Positions 1-11,921 are shown, counted from the first letter of the stretch. The stretch: 64,000 bases of DNA from Rutpela maculata (GCA_936432065.2 OW386293.2:95067795-95131794), one strand, 5' to 3'. The notes: generated by a model not told the origin, from the sequence alone. Numbers and translations: made by a program.

Positions 1-129
1 TTAAATTTTAGTCACTATAGATTCACGCGACCTACGTTACTGCCCGAGCTTGAGGCTCTTGGGTGTAGTAGGTACGAGATTGCAGACTGGCAGATTACTA
101 ATTACTCTTACCTTATTAGTTGCTCTCTA

Positions 130-2538
130 CAGGGTGTAATCAGTTTCATGTCATTAAAAAAAACTAGTAATGGGGGCCGACTAGACAAACAAAAAACCTG
201 TATGACTTTTTCCCCTAGGGACACTGAAAAAAACTGACCTAGGTCAACAATTTAAATATTAGGGTAGGAAACATTTGAGAACCACTGCCTTTTTGGGTCA
301 ATGTACGTGTACTAGGTATAATTCTACAACTTTTAAATTGTCATAAAAAAGTGCAAAGATTACCGCGTGGCGGTTCAAAGCAAAGAAAGGCGGCAACTTT
401 GATGAACGCCTCAACTGAACCAAATTATAAAAATGTAAGTACCTCGTTATCTCTTTTTGCAGAACTGCAAGTAATTCATAGGCGTAGAAGAGGTTTAACA
501 CAGCATTTCTTTACATGTGTGTTTTTTTAATTTAGAAAATATCGGAGCTTTTATTGTTGTTTATAATTTATCAGATGTAAATGTGATTAAATTATTAACA
601 TTTGTAACCTAAATGAATGTTCTGGGTTAAGCTTAAAAAACGAGTAATTATTTCATGACATTGGGAAAGATACGATAACAGAAAACAATTATGTGTATTT
701 TAAGTTAGGAAAAAAATCTGATTTATTTAACGAATTGCCAATCAGGAATCGTAAACTAAAATATTCAATAAATCTAGAACTTGCCAATAAATTATTTTTG
801 ATTTACATAAATTGTTCGAAATAGCCTCCGTCTGCATCAATACACTTTTCGGCACGCCGAACTAAGGACATACGCACTCCGTTCAACACATTTGGTAAAT
901 TAGGATCATTTTTTATGGTTTTTATGCACATTAAAATACGTTGCTGCAATTGTTCCAAAGTGTCAATTGGTAAACTAGAGATTTAAGATGGCCCCAAAAA
1001 TAAAAATCCATCGGATTTAAGTCGGGTGACCTAGCAGGCCATGGTACTGGTCCGCCACGCCCAATCCATCGTTGAGGAAACTCCGTGTTTAAAAAATTTC
1101 GAATAGCCAGACTAAAATGAACTGGCGCGCCATCATGCATATTCCACATTCTTCTGCACCTTGCCAAAGGTACATCTTCCAACAAATTTGGCAATGTTTG
1201 TTGTAAAAAGTTTAAGTATACATCACCATTTAATCTAGCGGGTAATTCTATAGGTCCAATTATTTCATTATTGCAAATTCCTGCCCACAAATTAATGCTG
1301 AACTGTCGTTGAAAATGCACCCTTCTTATTACATGTGGGTTTTTCGTCGGCCCAATAGTGCATATTTTTAAAATTAAACACCACTCCTGGTAAAACACGA
1401 CTCATCGGAGAAACAGAGAAAGTTTAAAAAATCCTCATTTCCACCTATAAAATTCCATTCGCCCTGCATAATCTTGAGGTTCTAGAGCTTGCACACGTTG
1501 ATAGTGACAGGGGTGTAAGTTCATATCTCTCAAAGTCCTCCACACCACAAAATGGGATACTCCCACAAGGTTCGCGATATCACGAGTGCTTAAAGTTGTA
1601 TCCTCTTCTACTAGTTCCAAAACTTGAACCTCCGCTTCAATTACCCTGTCTTCGCGTTGTGGACCTCGTTCTCCTCCATGTCCATCAAGACGGCCTGTTT
1701 CCCGAAGACGCTGAGCAATGCTTACAAATGTACGTGCACAAGGATGACGTCGATTAGGGAATCTTAAACGATAAAGCTGTTCCGCAGCTGCTGCATTTCC
1801 ACGACATTCTCCATACATCAAGTGCATATCCGCGAGGTCTGGGTAAGTGTAATCTCCCATAGCGTTCAAAATCTGCGTTTTAAAATACCCCACTAAACTA
1901 TTAACTAACGTCAATAAAGAAAATAAAAAAAAAAAACTTGGTCCAAAATCCAAAAAGTAACACAAAAAGGACGAACAAGTATTGTCTGTACGTAATCAAG
2001 AACTTAAACGGTAAGTCAATAAAATTAATCTTAACTGTAAATACGTGGCTTAAAATTCAAAAAGAATGAAAACAGCGAACAAGCTCGACGTGTGTACTTA
2101 ACGAAATGTCCACAGAAACTAAAATATTGCACAAGAGGGAGTATAGTTTTCTTCAGATCTACTAAGCACTCAGAAAACGTCGACGTCTTTCACCTTTACC
2201 GCAACGCTAAAGACCTTACCTTACCTACTTTTAAAAAGCCATAAAAAAGTGTGATTATCAACGCCAACTCGCGGCTCTTAACAAAGGAGCGCGATACTTT
2301 GAAAAAGCCGCATTAGCGTATTTGATGGTTAGAGGCGCCGATATACATGAAGATAAAAGCCTATCCCAACATTCCAGCAGTTCTCAAACAATACTATTGA
2401 AAATTTTCGAAATTTTTGTTTATTTTTTTTCTCTAAAACTATGGGTTTTTGACCCCATGTTATATAAGGTTTTTTTTGTTCATTTAGTCGTTCCCCACCA
2501 CCAGTTTTTTTTAATGACATGAAACTGATTACACCCTG
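130..2538 (-). mobile_element. Tc1/mariner-type DNA transposon, full length, inactive
   Basis: Both ends carry the same inverted sequence, beginning CAGGGTGTAATCAGTTTCAT at 130 and ending with its complement at 2538. Each end abuts a TA dinucleotide (128-129 and 2539-2540), the target duplication expected of the IS630-Tc1-mariner superfamily. The 2409-bp unit encodes a broken transposase on the minus strand (803-1860). Long AT-rich non-coding stretches lie on both sides of it (240-800 and 1860-2430). The boundaries are seen directly; the superfamily follows from the TA duplication and the transposase motifs. Confidence 0.88.
803..1860 (-). pseudogene. mariner-like transposase, frameshifted
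   Basis: The reading starts at MGDYTYPDLADMHLMYGECR near 1860, an N-terminal DNA-binding region of the DUF4817 helix-turn-helix type found in many insect transposases. It continues in frame to about 1435, where a stop follows EFYRWK. The first catalytic Asp (FSDES) lies just beyond in another frame, with further stops near 1390. Frame is regained for NPHVIRRVHF, the second Asp (MHDGAP) and the third (SPDLNPMDFYFWG); the last two are 36 residues apart. After another frameshift near 965 the C-terminus ends GGYFEQFM at 803. At least three disruptions make it a pseudogene. All three Asp positions are still recognisable, so the element is decayed but fairly young. Confidence 0.85.
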
Positions 2539-2540
2539 TA

Positions 2541-4170
2541 GATTACAACATCAAACGATATAAATAAATACTTGTGGTGCTCAAAATATAATCTCTACAG
2601 GTAAAATGGGAGCCACCTTATTTAAGAATATAGATTAATTACCTATATATACTTATTTATAACCTAGAAAAACAAGGAAACCCGGGTTATTTTATGTTGA
2701 TGAAATTTAATCAATACTAATTAATAACAACACCACATAAAAAAACAATATATTAACAAGAATGATTGTACAGTGTATGTAAAAATCTTTACAACTCACA
2801 ATAGATAAAAACAGAATACCGTAAATCAAGCTTGACTCCACAGGACGTTCATAAAATATGTCATTACACATTAACATAACAGAATCGGTAATGTAATAGA
2901 GTATTTATTACAAGCCTATCAACAATAAACATGAAAAATTATACACTAGCTGGGCTCGAAAAAATCCTAAGAGTGGAAGATTAGTCTGTATCACTAATTA
3001 AATAACGGAAAATTACACGAAATGGCGATAATTGTCTGAAAGTTTCTCCCGCACGAATATTGGAATAAAAGAACATTAGTAAAGAATTTGATTGTTCTAG
3101 GCACGAACTGATAATGTCTACGGTAAGATATGTATAGCATTCGGCTAGTCTAACAAGGTAATTTAAAAAGAAAAAAAACTTACAGTTTTGTTCCCTTGTA
3201 CCACTTACTGTCCTGGCTGGAATTTTACGACAAACCGTATACCTTCTACAATAACCAGCCTTCTAGATCACAAACACTATACACTGGAATAGTTCTTCAT
3301 TAAAGTTAACAGCCAAACACATTTATTATGTTCGTTAACACAAAACGGAGAAAATAATCAGGCAATTTCTTATGACAGACATCAGTAATTTGGAAAATTG
3401 CTGTTTAAACACAGATTTACTTTGATCAACAACATTAATCACTGGAGATTACACTAAATTTTGCAATGTCTCATACTAATTTTCTGATAAACTCAGAAAG
3501 CACCATAAGATAACTTGCTTCTTTAGCTGAGTTCCCATCAAATCTAACATGGCGTTCCATAAATCTTGTTTATATATTTTCCCCTGTAGGAGTTATAAAA
3601 ACAGTCACCAATAAAAATCTCTTATACCTTATATCTCATCGGTCACGGGCTCTCTTTCTATCACAGTGGAAGCTAAACCAAATCCCGCGTTTTACCACAG
3701 AGCTAATGTCTATAGCCGGTTTCATTAAATGTGCATACTATGTGCTTATAATAGGTTTGACGGGAAAATGAACGTTACACAACCTATTGAATACAACGCA
3801 GTTGTACCGGGTGAAACAAATTAATTTACTAATAAAATCATGATATGGAAATATGCAGGACACATGATGGCAGGGCACAAGTACCTCGAAGTGAAGAGAC
3901 ATCATTCATCTACCTGACAAGACAAGAAATCAGTGCAAATACCAGAGAAGGGAAACAAATATCAGAGATAAATTTTGTTGTAACTATTTTATTTATGTTG
4001 ATAGCACACAGATTTTGATAATTTAGATCCTGGACATATTTAATAATTTTTACTTTTTTTTGCTTTACTGGTTGCTATAGAGAGTAAAATTTCTTAGATA
4101 AATAAACTTTGACCTGTTTATATTAACCTCTCATATCAAGTCCCTAAAAGAACGTAGGAACGAAGACCCA
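2541..4170. other. AT-rich stretch, nothing assignable
   Basis: I see no convincing ORF, RNA gene or inverted repeat in this stretch. It contains only short AT-rich runs and simple stop-rich sequence. Confidence 0.5.
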
Positions 4171-4180
4171 CTAACGACTG

Positions 4181-4378
4181 ATGCAAAAAATTGAAGGTGA
4201 CGGGAATTACCTATATGAAGCATTAAGCCATCAGCTAGGAAAAAATATAACCCAGACATACACCAACGCCATTAAGAATTTACGAAAAAAAAGTGGTGGA
4301 AAATATACAAAACAATGCACTAAAATACCTAGGGACATATCTAACGAATTAACTGAAAAGGAGAGAAACCGCAAATGA
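4181..4378 (+). pseudogene. OTU-like cysteine-protease fragment
   Basis: The 65-codon reading opens with QKIEGDGNYLYEALSHQLG. This resembles the start of OTU-family deubiquitinase domains, where the motif is DGNCLF followed by a helix ending in a conserved Leu/Gly. Here the catalytic Cys position is Tyr. The remainder (NAIKNLRKKSGGKYTKQ) fits the helix after it, and the frame then closes with no sign of the distal catalytic His. OTU domains occur both in host genes and in large transposons such as insect Helitrons, and nothing nearby decides between these. It is probably a dead fragment; the call rests on one motif and is tentative. Confidence 0.35.
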
Positions 4379-4833
4379 GAGAATTAAAATGACATCCAGA
4401 GCTACTTATTAACAGCAATAAAAGAAATCATAACAATATATGCTCTAGTAGAATCAGAAGACTCAGTAGAAGAAAATTTGTAGATGCAGAACCCCAAAAA
4501 AGAGGAGTATTATAAACACTTCATATCATGACACAATGCACTTCACAAAGACCTGCACTTCTCAACCCACACTCCTGTACCATTACAAAATTACAAAAAT
4601 GTTTTTCCTCGAAAATTAAAATTGATGAGCGGGGGAGGAGAAAATCTCAAAAAAAACTCAAAAAAAATAAAATAATAAAAATTATAGAATTTTAAAACGA
4701 AAATTGATGGTTTACGGAATCTTGGGGGGGGTAATTACCCCGTTACCCCCATAAATCCGCGCTTGAACAAGCATGGCCCAAATCCAACCCAGATGAACTT
4801 GGGAGTGACAGCAATGCCTACCGCACGCTGGTA

Positions 4834-4852
4834 AATCAATCAATCAATCAAA
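4834..4852. repeat. AATC microsatellite
   Basis: About four and a half perfect AATC units. The preceding 4620-4800 has a GATGAGCGGGGG block shared with the hAT MITEs at 17459 and 19146, so it is probably a remnant of the same family. Confidence 0.6.
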
Positions 4853-5329
4853 ATCATGGAAATATTCAAGTTATGAAAGTTATTTTGTAATATCAACGAC
4901 CAATCTCACAACTCGAACTATCGGGAGGAGGTCCCCCATGGGCCCAACCCTACATTGAGCAACATCTTGACAAGATAAGCTTGTTTGTTATACGCAAATG
5001 TGGTCTCTATTTTGCTTGCTTGTAAAAACATGAAGTTGGGAACTTGAGAAAACGATTTATTAGAAGAATACAGTAACTTGGCGGCTGTTCATAACAGCTT
5101 GGAAATGTCACATTGGTTGTCGAGGCATTTGAGATTAAAGTTACTATAATTTATTTTTTTACCACTAATTTACCTTTTATTACTCGGATTTTACTGACCT
5201 TGGAAATTTATTTGTCTGGTAAATTAACATGAGTAAATAACCATTGGTAAATTATATATTGAACCGAAAAAAAGTTCAGGTATGTTCCAACTTTCATCTC
5301 AAAAAAATGCTTCGAATAGGTATATTGTT

Positions 5330-5658
5330 ACGCTTCTATGTAGTATCATAAATGAATCACTTTGGACTGGGATCTTCCCTAATAACTTAAAATTCTCAAT
5401 TATTAATGGTACAAAAAAAAAGGTGATCCATGTGCCTTTCCTAAATTCTTTTCTTTGAAATTGTAGTATGTATATAATAAAAACTCTTTAAACTCTATAA
5501 CCTATTCAGTAAGTCTCAGCTTGGCTTTTCAGGTGATAAAAGTATAGAAACTCTATTTGAAATAACAAATTGTATCTATTTTGCCCTGGATCATTGCCTG
5601 TGGTATTTTCTTGGATTTATCAAAGGCTTTTGGCCTCATTGATCATATCTTACTCATA
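5330..5658 (+). pseudogene. CR1-like LINE reverse transcriptase, 5' part of split copy
   Basis: With several frameshifts the plus strand reads IINESLWTGIFPNNLKFSII and then, near 5590-5650, GIFLDLSKAFGLIDHILL. The latter corresponds to the first catalytic-Asp motif of non-LTR reverse transcriptases (usual form FLDLSKAFDxxDH). The reading stops abruptly at 5658, where the inverted-repeat element 5664-8273 begins. It resumes at 8279 with LSHYDVRDTALNWFNSYLTD, the next conserved block, so the two pieces are one LINE divided by a later insertion. The copy is 5' truncated and non-functional. Confidence 0.75.
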
Positions 5659-6387
5659 GTCTAAGAGCTGGGCACGAAATTTCGATATGACTCGGGTTAT
5701 GAAAAGTTTCAGTAACAATATGTCATACACTAAGGGAGGATCCTGATTTGGGAATTTGCTGACAGCTCGAGCGGGGAGGGGCGCTGCCATATTGAAAAAA
5801 TGGCGCACGAAAACAGTCTTTGAAATATCTCGCTTCGGGTGCCTCATACGGCAAAAAATGTTCTTATGAAAATAAAAGAGCATTAAATATTCTACAAAAT
5901 GTGTCCTATAGGTTTTTTTGGTAAATTGAATAGTTTTGGTGCAGCAGCCGAAATTATGATTTCTTGTAATTTCTGAATTTAGTGCGACTTTTATGAAGGA
6001 GTATTTTTGTGTTGAGACAATTGTTTTCATACCTGAAAATCATCAAATATAGTTAATTTTTTTTGTCTGCTATGCATAGCTCAATGTTCGGTACTCGTTT
6101 CCACACAACCTTGAGGTAGAGTATAGGGCGCGTTTTTTTTTTTACGTGGTTGACCTCTGTAGGCCTAATCCACGACTAACCTGCTTCTTGAGGCGTTTTA
6201 GTTGCTTGATGTCAAAGGTCATTGTAGTCTTCAACAATACTTTCAGAAATTGCTTCCGTTGCACTTTCCACTGATTCTACGTATTGATTGTTCTCCATGC
6301 TTGCGAAAAATGTTTCGACTGGAGAGTCGACTTCTTCATCGTCACGAAGCTCATCGACTGTTGTTGGTGCATTGTCGCAGCTTTGTC

Positions 6388-7012
6388 CGTTACAAAATTT
6401 TCAAATTACAGAACATTTTAACCCTGCCTTTCTACAACCACTGCACCTTTTTATTGCCAAAGCCAAAGATAAATCACATATTAAAAGACCGTTATTTATT
6501 ATCCATTCAGACGTGTGTGGTCCAGTAAAATCCACCCACTATTGACAATAAAAATTATTTTATATTTATTGACGAATATACCCATTATACAGTTACTTAT
6601 TTATTATCATATATAAATCTGAAGTTTTTAAAGTTTTTCAAAATTTTGTAGCGAAAAGTGAAGCACACTTTAATTCAAAAATTGTAAACTTATATTGCGA
6701 TAATGGAAGAGAAAATCTTTCTAATGAGTTTAAAAATTTCTGTGCTCAAAGGGGCATCACTTAACCGTACCATAAACACCGCAACAAAATTCAGTAGCGG
6801 AACATATGAATAGGTCAATTCAGGCCCCCTGCATCAAATCATGGGCCCCAAGATCTCTGGCGAGCCCCCATTACAGACCCCTCAACTCAGTACCCAATAG
6901 ACACCCCCATACGGGGGGCCTGGGTCAATTACAGAAAAGGCCAGAGCGATGGTACATGGAGCTCAATTAGATAAAAGTTTGTGGGGTGAGGCAGTACCTA
7001 CACCCACATATT
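6388..7012 (+). pseudogene. Ty1/copia integrase fragment, interrupted
   Basis: The plus strand reads AKAKDKSHIKRPLFIIHSDV followed by CGPV, the classic start of a copia integrase core. Then come LYCDNGRENLSNEFKNFC with the second acidic residue and NSVAEHMNRSIQ with the glutamate. After the MITE at 6821-6922 it resumes as TEKARAMVHGAQLDKSLWG. Stops and frame changes are present, and no gag, reverse transcriptase or LTR is seen here. It is a remnant of an LTR retrotransposon carried inside the 2.6-kb inverted-repeat element. Confidence 0.78.
6821..6922. mobile_element. hAT-type MITE with 8-bp target duplication
   Basis: A 102-bp unit starts CAGGCCCCCTGCATC and ends with GGGGGGCCTG. It is flanked by perfect GGTCAATT copies (6813-6820 and 6923-6930). 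An 8-bp duplication with CAG..CTG ends is typical of hAT elements. It shares its ends and internal blocks with the 259-bp unit at 17459-17717. It interrupts the copia integrase reading, so it is younger than that fragment. Confidence 0.85.
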
Positions 7013-7030
7013 CAGGGCCGGCGCCAGGGT

Positions 7031-7500
7031 AGATAGATAGATAGATATTTATTTACCAATATAAGATACAGGTTAGTGTACATTTGGCAGGTCAGGATAT
7101 ACATATAAAATTTAACATTTTCAAATATAATGATGTATAAGAAACATATTATTACAATAATATATAATTACATAAGACACACATATATATACATGGGTAA
7201 TAAATAAATAAGTAAAATAACAAAATAAAAAAATGTAGACATGGTGCAGTGTAGGTTAAAGTTTACAGACTGTTAGTTATATTTGTCTAGGAACTCCTTT
7301 ACTGAGAAGAAACCATTTTTCAGTAAAATTTCTCTAATTTTAATTTTAAATTTGCTTAGAGGGAGGTCCCGTAAAACTTGTGGTAAACTATTAAATAATA
7401 TGACAGTTATATCCAGGAGAATCTTTAAAAGTTGTTGTCCTATGAGCGGGAATTAACAATTTGTCACCTTGCCTTGTATTATATATGTCTCTCATTTAAA
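7031..7500 (-). pseudogene. LINE 3' end, reverse-transcriptase C-terminus
   Basis: The minus strand reads RDIYNTRQGDKLLIP and then LFNSLPQVLRDLPLSKFKIK ... NGFFSVKEFLDKYN and a stop near 7283. This is the characteristic C-terminal tail of CR1/Jockey-type reverse transcriptases. The 3' UTR runs down to 7031 and ends in four TAGA units (7030-7045), a typical LINE tail. The 5' part is missing. It abuts a truncated CAGGGCCGGCGCC end of hAT type at 7013. Confidence 0.7.
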
Positions 7501-8404
7501 CAAGTGAATATTAAAGGATTGGTATTCGACACCTGAAGCAAATATTTGCTTGCTGCCCAAAGAAAAAATATTTGCAATTGTTCCTTGTCCTTGAGGCAAA
7601 AGTGGCCGACGGCGTTGACATGTCTAGTACGAATAAGTACGGAGTATATGGATTAGAATATGTAACTCTCCACAATTAAACACCCATTCGGGGTCAAAAA
7701 ATATATTTTTTGGAATTTTTGTGCAATTTTGAATTTCTGAAATTTATAAAAAGGTAATAATCAAGGCTTATAATGCCGCCTGAAACATCTGCTTCACCCT
7801 TTCTGCTGGCCCTGCACATATTTAATAAAGCTAACAACCCACTAGCTATTTCACAAACAGTGAGCTATGCGTAGCAGACAAGTAAAATCAACTATATTTG
7901 AAGATTTTCAGGTATGAAAACAAATTTTGTCTCAACACAAAAATATTCCTTCATAAAAGTCGCACTAAATTGAGAAATTACAAAAAATCATAATTTTGGC
8001 TGATGCACCGAAACTACTCAATTTAACAAAAGAATCTAGGACATATTTTGTGGAAAATTTAATGCTGTTTTATTTTCATAAGAACATTTTTTGCTGTATG
8101 AGGGATCCAAAGCGAGATATTTCAAAGAGACTGTTCTTGTGCGCCATTTTTTCAATATGGCGGCGCTCCTCCCCGCTCGAGCTGTCAGCAAATTCCCTCC
8201 CTTAGTGTACGACGTATTGTTACGGAAACTTTTCATAACCCGAGTCATATCGAAATTTCGTGCCCAGCCTTCTGTCTATTAAGTTATCTCACTACGATGT
8301 ACGCGATACAGCTCTAAACTGGTTCAATTCTTACTTGACAGACCGCAAACATGCAGTAAAAATGTTTGATAAAAATAATAGTAATTATGTACACTCCGAA
8401 CCTA

Positions 8405-8606
8405 CACGCTAAAAAAAATTTGTTTAGAGCAAACAAAAATTTTGTTGCGTATATACAAAGCAATTTTTTGGTTGATGTTAATAAATTTTTGTTGCCTCAA
8501 ACAATTTAGTTTGGAGCAACAAAAATTTATTAACATCAACCAAGAAATTGCTTTGTATATACGCAACAAAATTTTTGTTTGCTCTAAACAAATTTTTTTT
8601 AGTGTG
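8405..8606. mobile_element. 202-bp near-perfect hairpin MITE, TA target site
   Basis: The unit starts CACGCTAAAAAAAATTTG and ends with the near-exact complement. It is flanked by TA on both sides (8403-8404 and 8607-8608). The two halves are almost perfectly complementary around a centre near 8505, so a transcript would fold into one long stem. It lies inside the LINE reverse-transcriptase reading. The TA duplication points to mobilisation by a Tc1/mariner transposase. Confidence 0.88.
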
Positions 8607-9149
8607 TATGGATATATCCACTACAGGGTAGTACCCTTGGACCACTAGTCCTCTTAATATTTGTGAATTATATTGAATCGTTTATTAATAATGATTCTTT
8701 ATTGATTGACTATGCTGATGATACTAATTTCATTGTTAAAAGTCAAAACTCATTTTTGAATATAATAAATGACGGTAATGCCATTGTGAGGTCTATGGAA
8801 TTATGGTGCAACAATAAGGGCTAAGTCCTAAATATAGTTCTCTTTAAAACTAATCAAGGACTCGACACAACAGGCAGTATCAATCTTAATTACAAAAAAA
8901 TACATTTTTCAAAATCAGTCAAATGCTTAGGTATATAAGTAGATATTTTTGTTTGATATTCAGGGAACACATCGAATATTTAAATGAAAAATGAAGTAAA
9001 ACCTGTTATGGATTAAGAATTCTCACTAAATATGCACATATCAATATAATAAAACCTTTTCTTACTCAAGTTTTTATTCGCGAATTAGATATGGCATCGT
9101 CCTTTGGGGCAGCAGCCTTGAAGCTGTGAATAATTTTAGAATTCAAAAA

Positions 9150-9275
9150 AATGGCAGGGGCCCCTTATTTTGGAAAGGATTTTAAAAAATGGAAAGGACT
9201 AATTTTTTAATTTTTTTGTAGGGCCGGGCCCCGGACAAATGACCCGAGAAAACCGGTCTGAGTACGGCCCTGGGC
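9150..9275. mobile_element. GC-rich hAT-like fragment in LINE
   Basis: GGCAGGGGCCCC at the left and GGCCCTGGGC at the right enclose about 120 bp that breaks the LINE reading between IQKK and LYTFESIKFL. The right end looks like a hAT terminus. No matching 8-bp duplication is visible, so the left end may be deleted. Confidence 0.45.
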
Positions 9276-9604
9276 TTGTATACATTTGAATCCATAAAAT
9301 TTCTATATAATAGAGAGAGCTTTCTAACTAACTTGATGCCAGGACCATATAATACAAGACTTGGTGAACATTACTTTTATTCTCCACAGATTGTCTCTGA
9401 TGGAAACAGCCCCCATTATGCTTACATAAAATTGTATAACCATCTTCCTAATTACTTAAAAACCAACAATTCCTTTACTACAATAAAAAAGACCTAATCT
9501 TTTTCCTATGCGATCTAGAACCTTACTCCATCAGGGATTATTTTAACGTTAGAAATAGTATAGTGTCATATCTGAATTATTTATTTATTTATTATTTATT
9601 TATC

Positions 9605-11920
9605 AATGCAAAAATAAGGTGGTTTTTATTGAACATCAAATTTACAATAAAATGCTGAAAAAAGAAAAAAGTATAATGGTAAGTCAACGATATATGCTGT
9701 AGTGGAATATGTAAACAAATTGAATCATACTCTTCACTGAGATGCGAACTTACACAAAATATTCAAGGATTTCTATGTACCTCGTAATATTATGAAAAGA
9801 TGTAGAATTCATCAAACCTGAGGAAAATTTTTTAAATGTTTGAAAAATCACGAATTTAATTGAAATATCAGATGATCGTTTACCCGAATTCATTTTAATC
9901 CTTATGCTAAATTAATCCATTATGGACCTATACAACACCAGTAAAGTAATAATAAAATATAACATTACGAATGTCAATCATAGTTAATTGTCAGAATTTA
10001 ATAAATCATCTATGTCAGTGTGGTAAAGTAATTTAACTAGTAATTTATACATTACAATTTATACTTGCCGCAATTTACCAGGTAATAAATTGGTTATTTA
10101 CGGTTTTACATAAAAGCAAGGGATGGACGATGAAGAACGGAGAGAATAAACACTGTGTACTTTCACTAACTTTAACTATATTTGTAAAAGTTGAAGAAAG
10201 TAAGATAATGCTATTGTCAAAGAGAGCATTAAGGGTGGAAGGCAATGCAGGAAAATGCTAATTTTGTACATGGAGTGACGAGGGTGGGTAACTACTTATT
10301 CTCTTATTTTTAATAAGAAATTATAGTAATGAAAAATATATTGAGACGAACTTATGTAACTTATTATATATGTTATATTTTTATAGAATTTATGTTCCAA
10401 TTTGTCATTACATTTTTTGTTCATTACAGCTATTCTATAAATAACAGTTCGTATTTGACAAGGTTGTAGTATATATAGATTTTTCCTGCCTATAAATTTT
10501 ATCTATATGATACAGTCTATGGAGCAAAAAAACGGGAGTACTCGTGAATAATTCTTACAAGAAATTTTTTGTCTATTTTTGTCTCTGTCCCCGTTGCTCC
10601 TAATTTGCTATTATCAATATTGTGGCTAAAAAATTTCCTAAAATTTTGTTTAAATAATTTTCTTCCATGGTGAACTATTTTAAAATTACACCAATTTGAA
10701 GTTTGAAAAATAATAAAATTTTCGAGCGGTTGTAATTTGCAAACAATTGATAATGGAAGTTGCTTAAATGTTTTAGGAAATTTTGTAATATACAATATTG
10801 AAAATAGTTATTTACTACGTAAGAGCAATGGAGACAGAGATAATTGCAAGAATCTGCAATGTAGCATAAATTCTCACACTTTTGGAAGAGTGGAAATCGT
10901 GAAATATTAGAAATAGAGACAGACGTGATCGTTGCGTTGAAGATCAGTGAAAACTCGAAAAATTTGGATGATAAAAGTGATTCTTTTAAAGAAATAACAC
11001 TGCAGAAATTCATTTTTATTGATTATGCAAAATTAATAATGAGTATTGCTAACGTCGGAACGAGTCAGACATTTTTCTGAAATTCAAGAAACTACTTCAA
11101 ACTTCGAGCGGATGCAATTTTTGGACAATTGACCCTGCAAGAAAATTGCTTATTTAAATAAATCTTTTCGGACATTTTACTGAGAAATATTGTTTAAATC
11201 AAAGTTGTAGCTTTTTCATTTTCTACAATACTGGTAATACCTAATTTTAAAGTAGAGCTAACACGAAAAGAGAAAAACCTATTTTGACCATCATTTTTTC
11301 AACATAGCGGCCATAGTGGCAAAAATATTTTTGTGGAAAACAATGACCAGTTATTGAGGCTACCCTAGGAATTATTGACGGATCAAATGACAGACTGACT
11401 GTACCAATAGTTTTTTTTATTAAGTTCGGTTTATAAAAGGAAGAAAAACATTTTTTTACTCATATGAATTGCTCAAAGTCGATTGTGTTCTTGATTTATA
11501 CTTGGCAGATTATTGTGTAATTTGTTAATATTATTTTTCTCGGGCCATAGTCTGTTAAATTTTTGGGCTGCAGACCAGCAATTTCCCAGTAAGGATTTCC
11601 CACTCCTGTAGGTATAGGTTCCAAAACAAATTCTTTTTAAGCAATAGGTAACTCGTTATATTACAGTAATAAAAAAAACTGTAAATCTTAAAAATATGTA
11701 TATTATTTTTAATATAGATGCCAATGTAAATAATTTATTATGTAATTTTTTTAACAATAGAAATACCAGCTTTCTAACTAGTATACCTAATTAAAACTAA
11801 ATCAACATAATAAATCCCTCCCAGATAAACACAATTACTTATTTGTAAAAAGAAATTATATAAGGTAATTGCATCTGAACTCTTTGCTTACATAATTATA
11901 CAAAAAATATAAAATAAAAA
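9605..11920. repeat. AT-rich intergenic DNA with a diverged repeated module
   Basis: The module TTCGAGCGGNTGNAATTT followed by CAATTGA and TTGCTTA occurs at about 10717 and again at about 11104 in the same orientation with loosely similar surroundings. It looks like a degraded dispersed repeat. The open readings on the minus strand (10517-11013) have no recognisable motif and are probably chance. I see nothing else here. Confidence 0.4.
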
Positions 11921-11921
11921 A

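Larger units (their letters stand above)
5664..8273. mobile_element. 2.6-kb element with ~415-bp terminal inverted repeats
   Basis: The outer ends CTGGGCACGAAATTTCGATA (from 5668) and the complement (to 8267) begin arms of about 415 bp: 5664-6083 and 7859-8273. A direct GTCTA lies outside each end (5659-5663 and 8274-8278). The sequences beyond join to restore a continuous LINE reverse-transcriptase reading, which independently supports the boundaries. The interior holds a copia fragment, a hAT MITE and a second LINE tail, and no transposase of its own that I can recognise. The short minus-strand reading 6223-6400 (DELRDDEEVDSPVETF) is unassigned. The superfamily is undetermined; a 5-bp duplication with very long TIRs would fit a foldback-type non-autonomous element. 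Confidence 0.75.
8279..9600 (+). pseudogene. CR1-like LINE reverse transcriptase, 3' part of split copy
   Basis: Continuing from the piece ending at 5658, it reads HYDVRDTALNWFNSYLTDRK. It is interrupted by the hairpin MITE 8405-8606, then resumes with GSTLGPLVLLIFVNYIESF and DYADDTNFIVKS. The YADD is the catalytic reverse-transcriptase motif. Further on come YGIVLWGSSLEAVNNFRIQK, a GC-rich insert at about 9150-9275, and the C-terminal PGPYNTRLGEHYFYSPQ ... YIKLYNHLPNYLKTNNSFTT ending at 9497. TTTA repeats at 9576-9603 may be the LINE tail. There are several frameshifts and stops. Confidence 0.78.

Noticed and set aside
5650..6030. 126-codon minus-strand reading
   Set aside because: It lies in the terminal inverted repeat of the 2.6-kb element, and the inverted copy at 8036-8248 does not keep the frame open.
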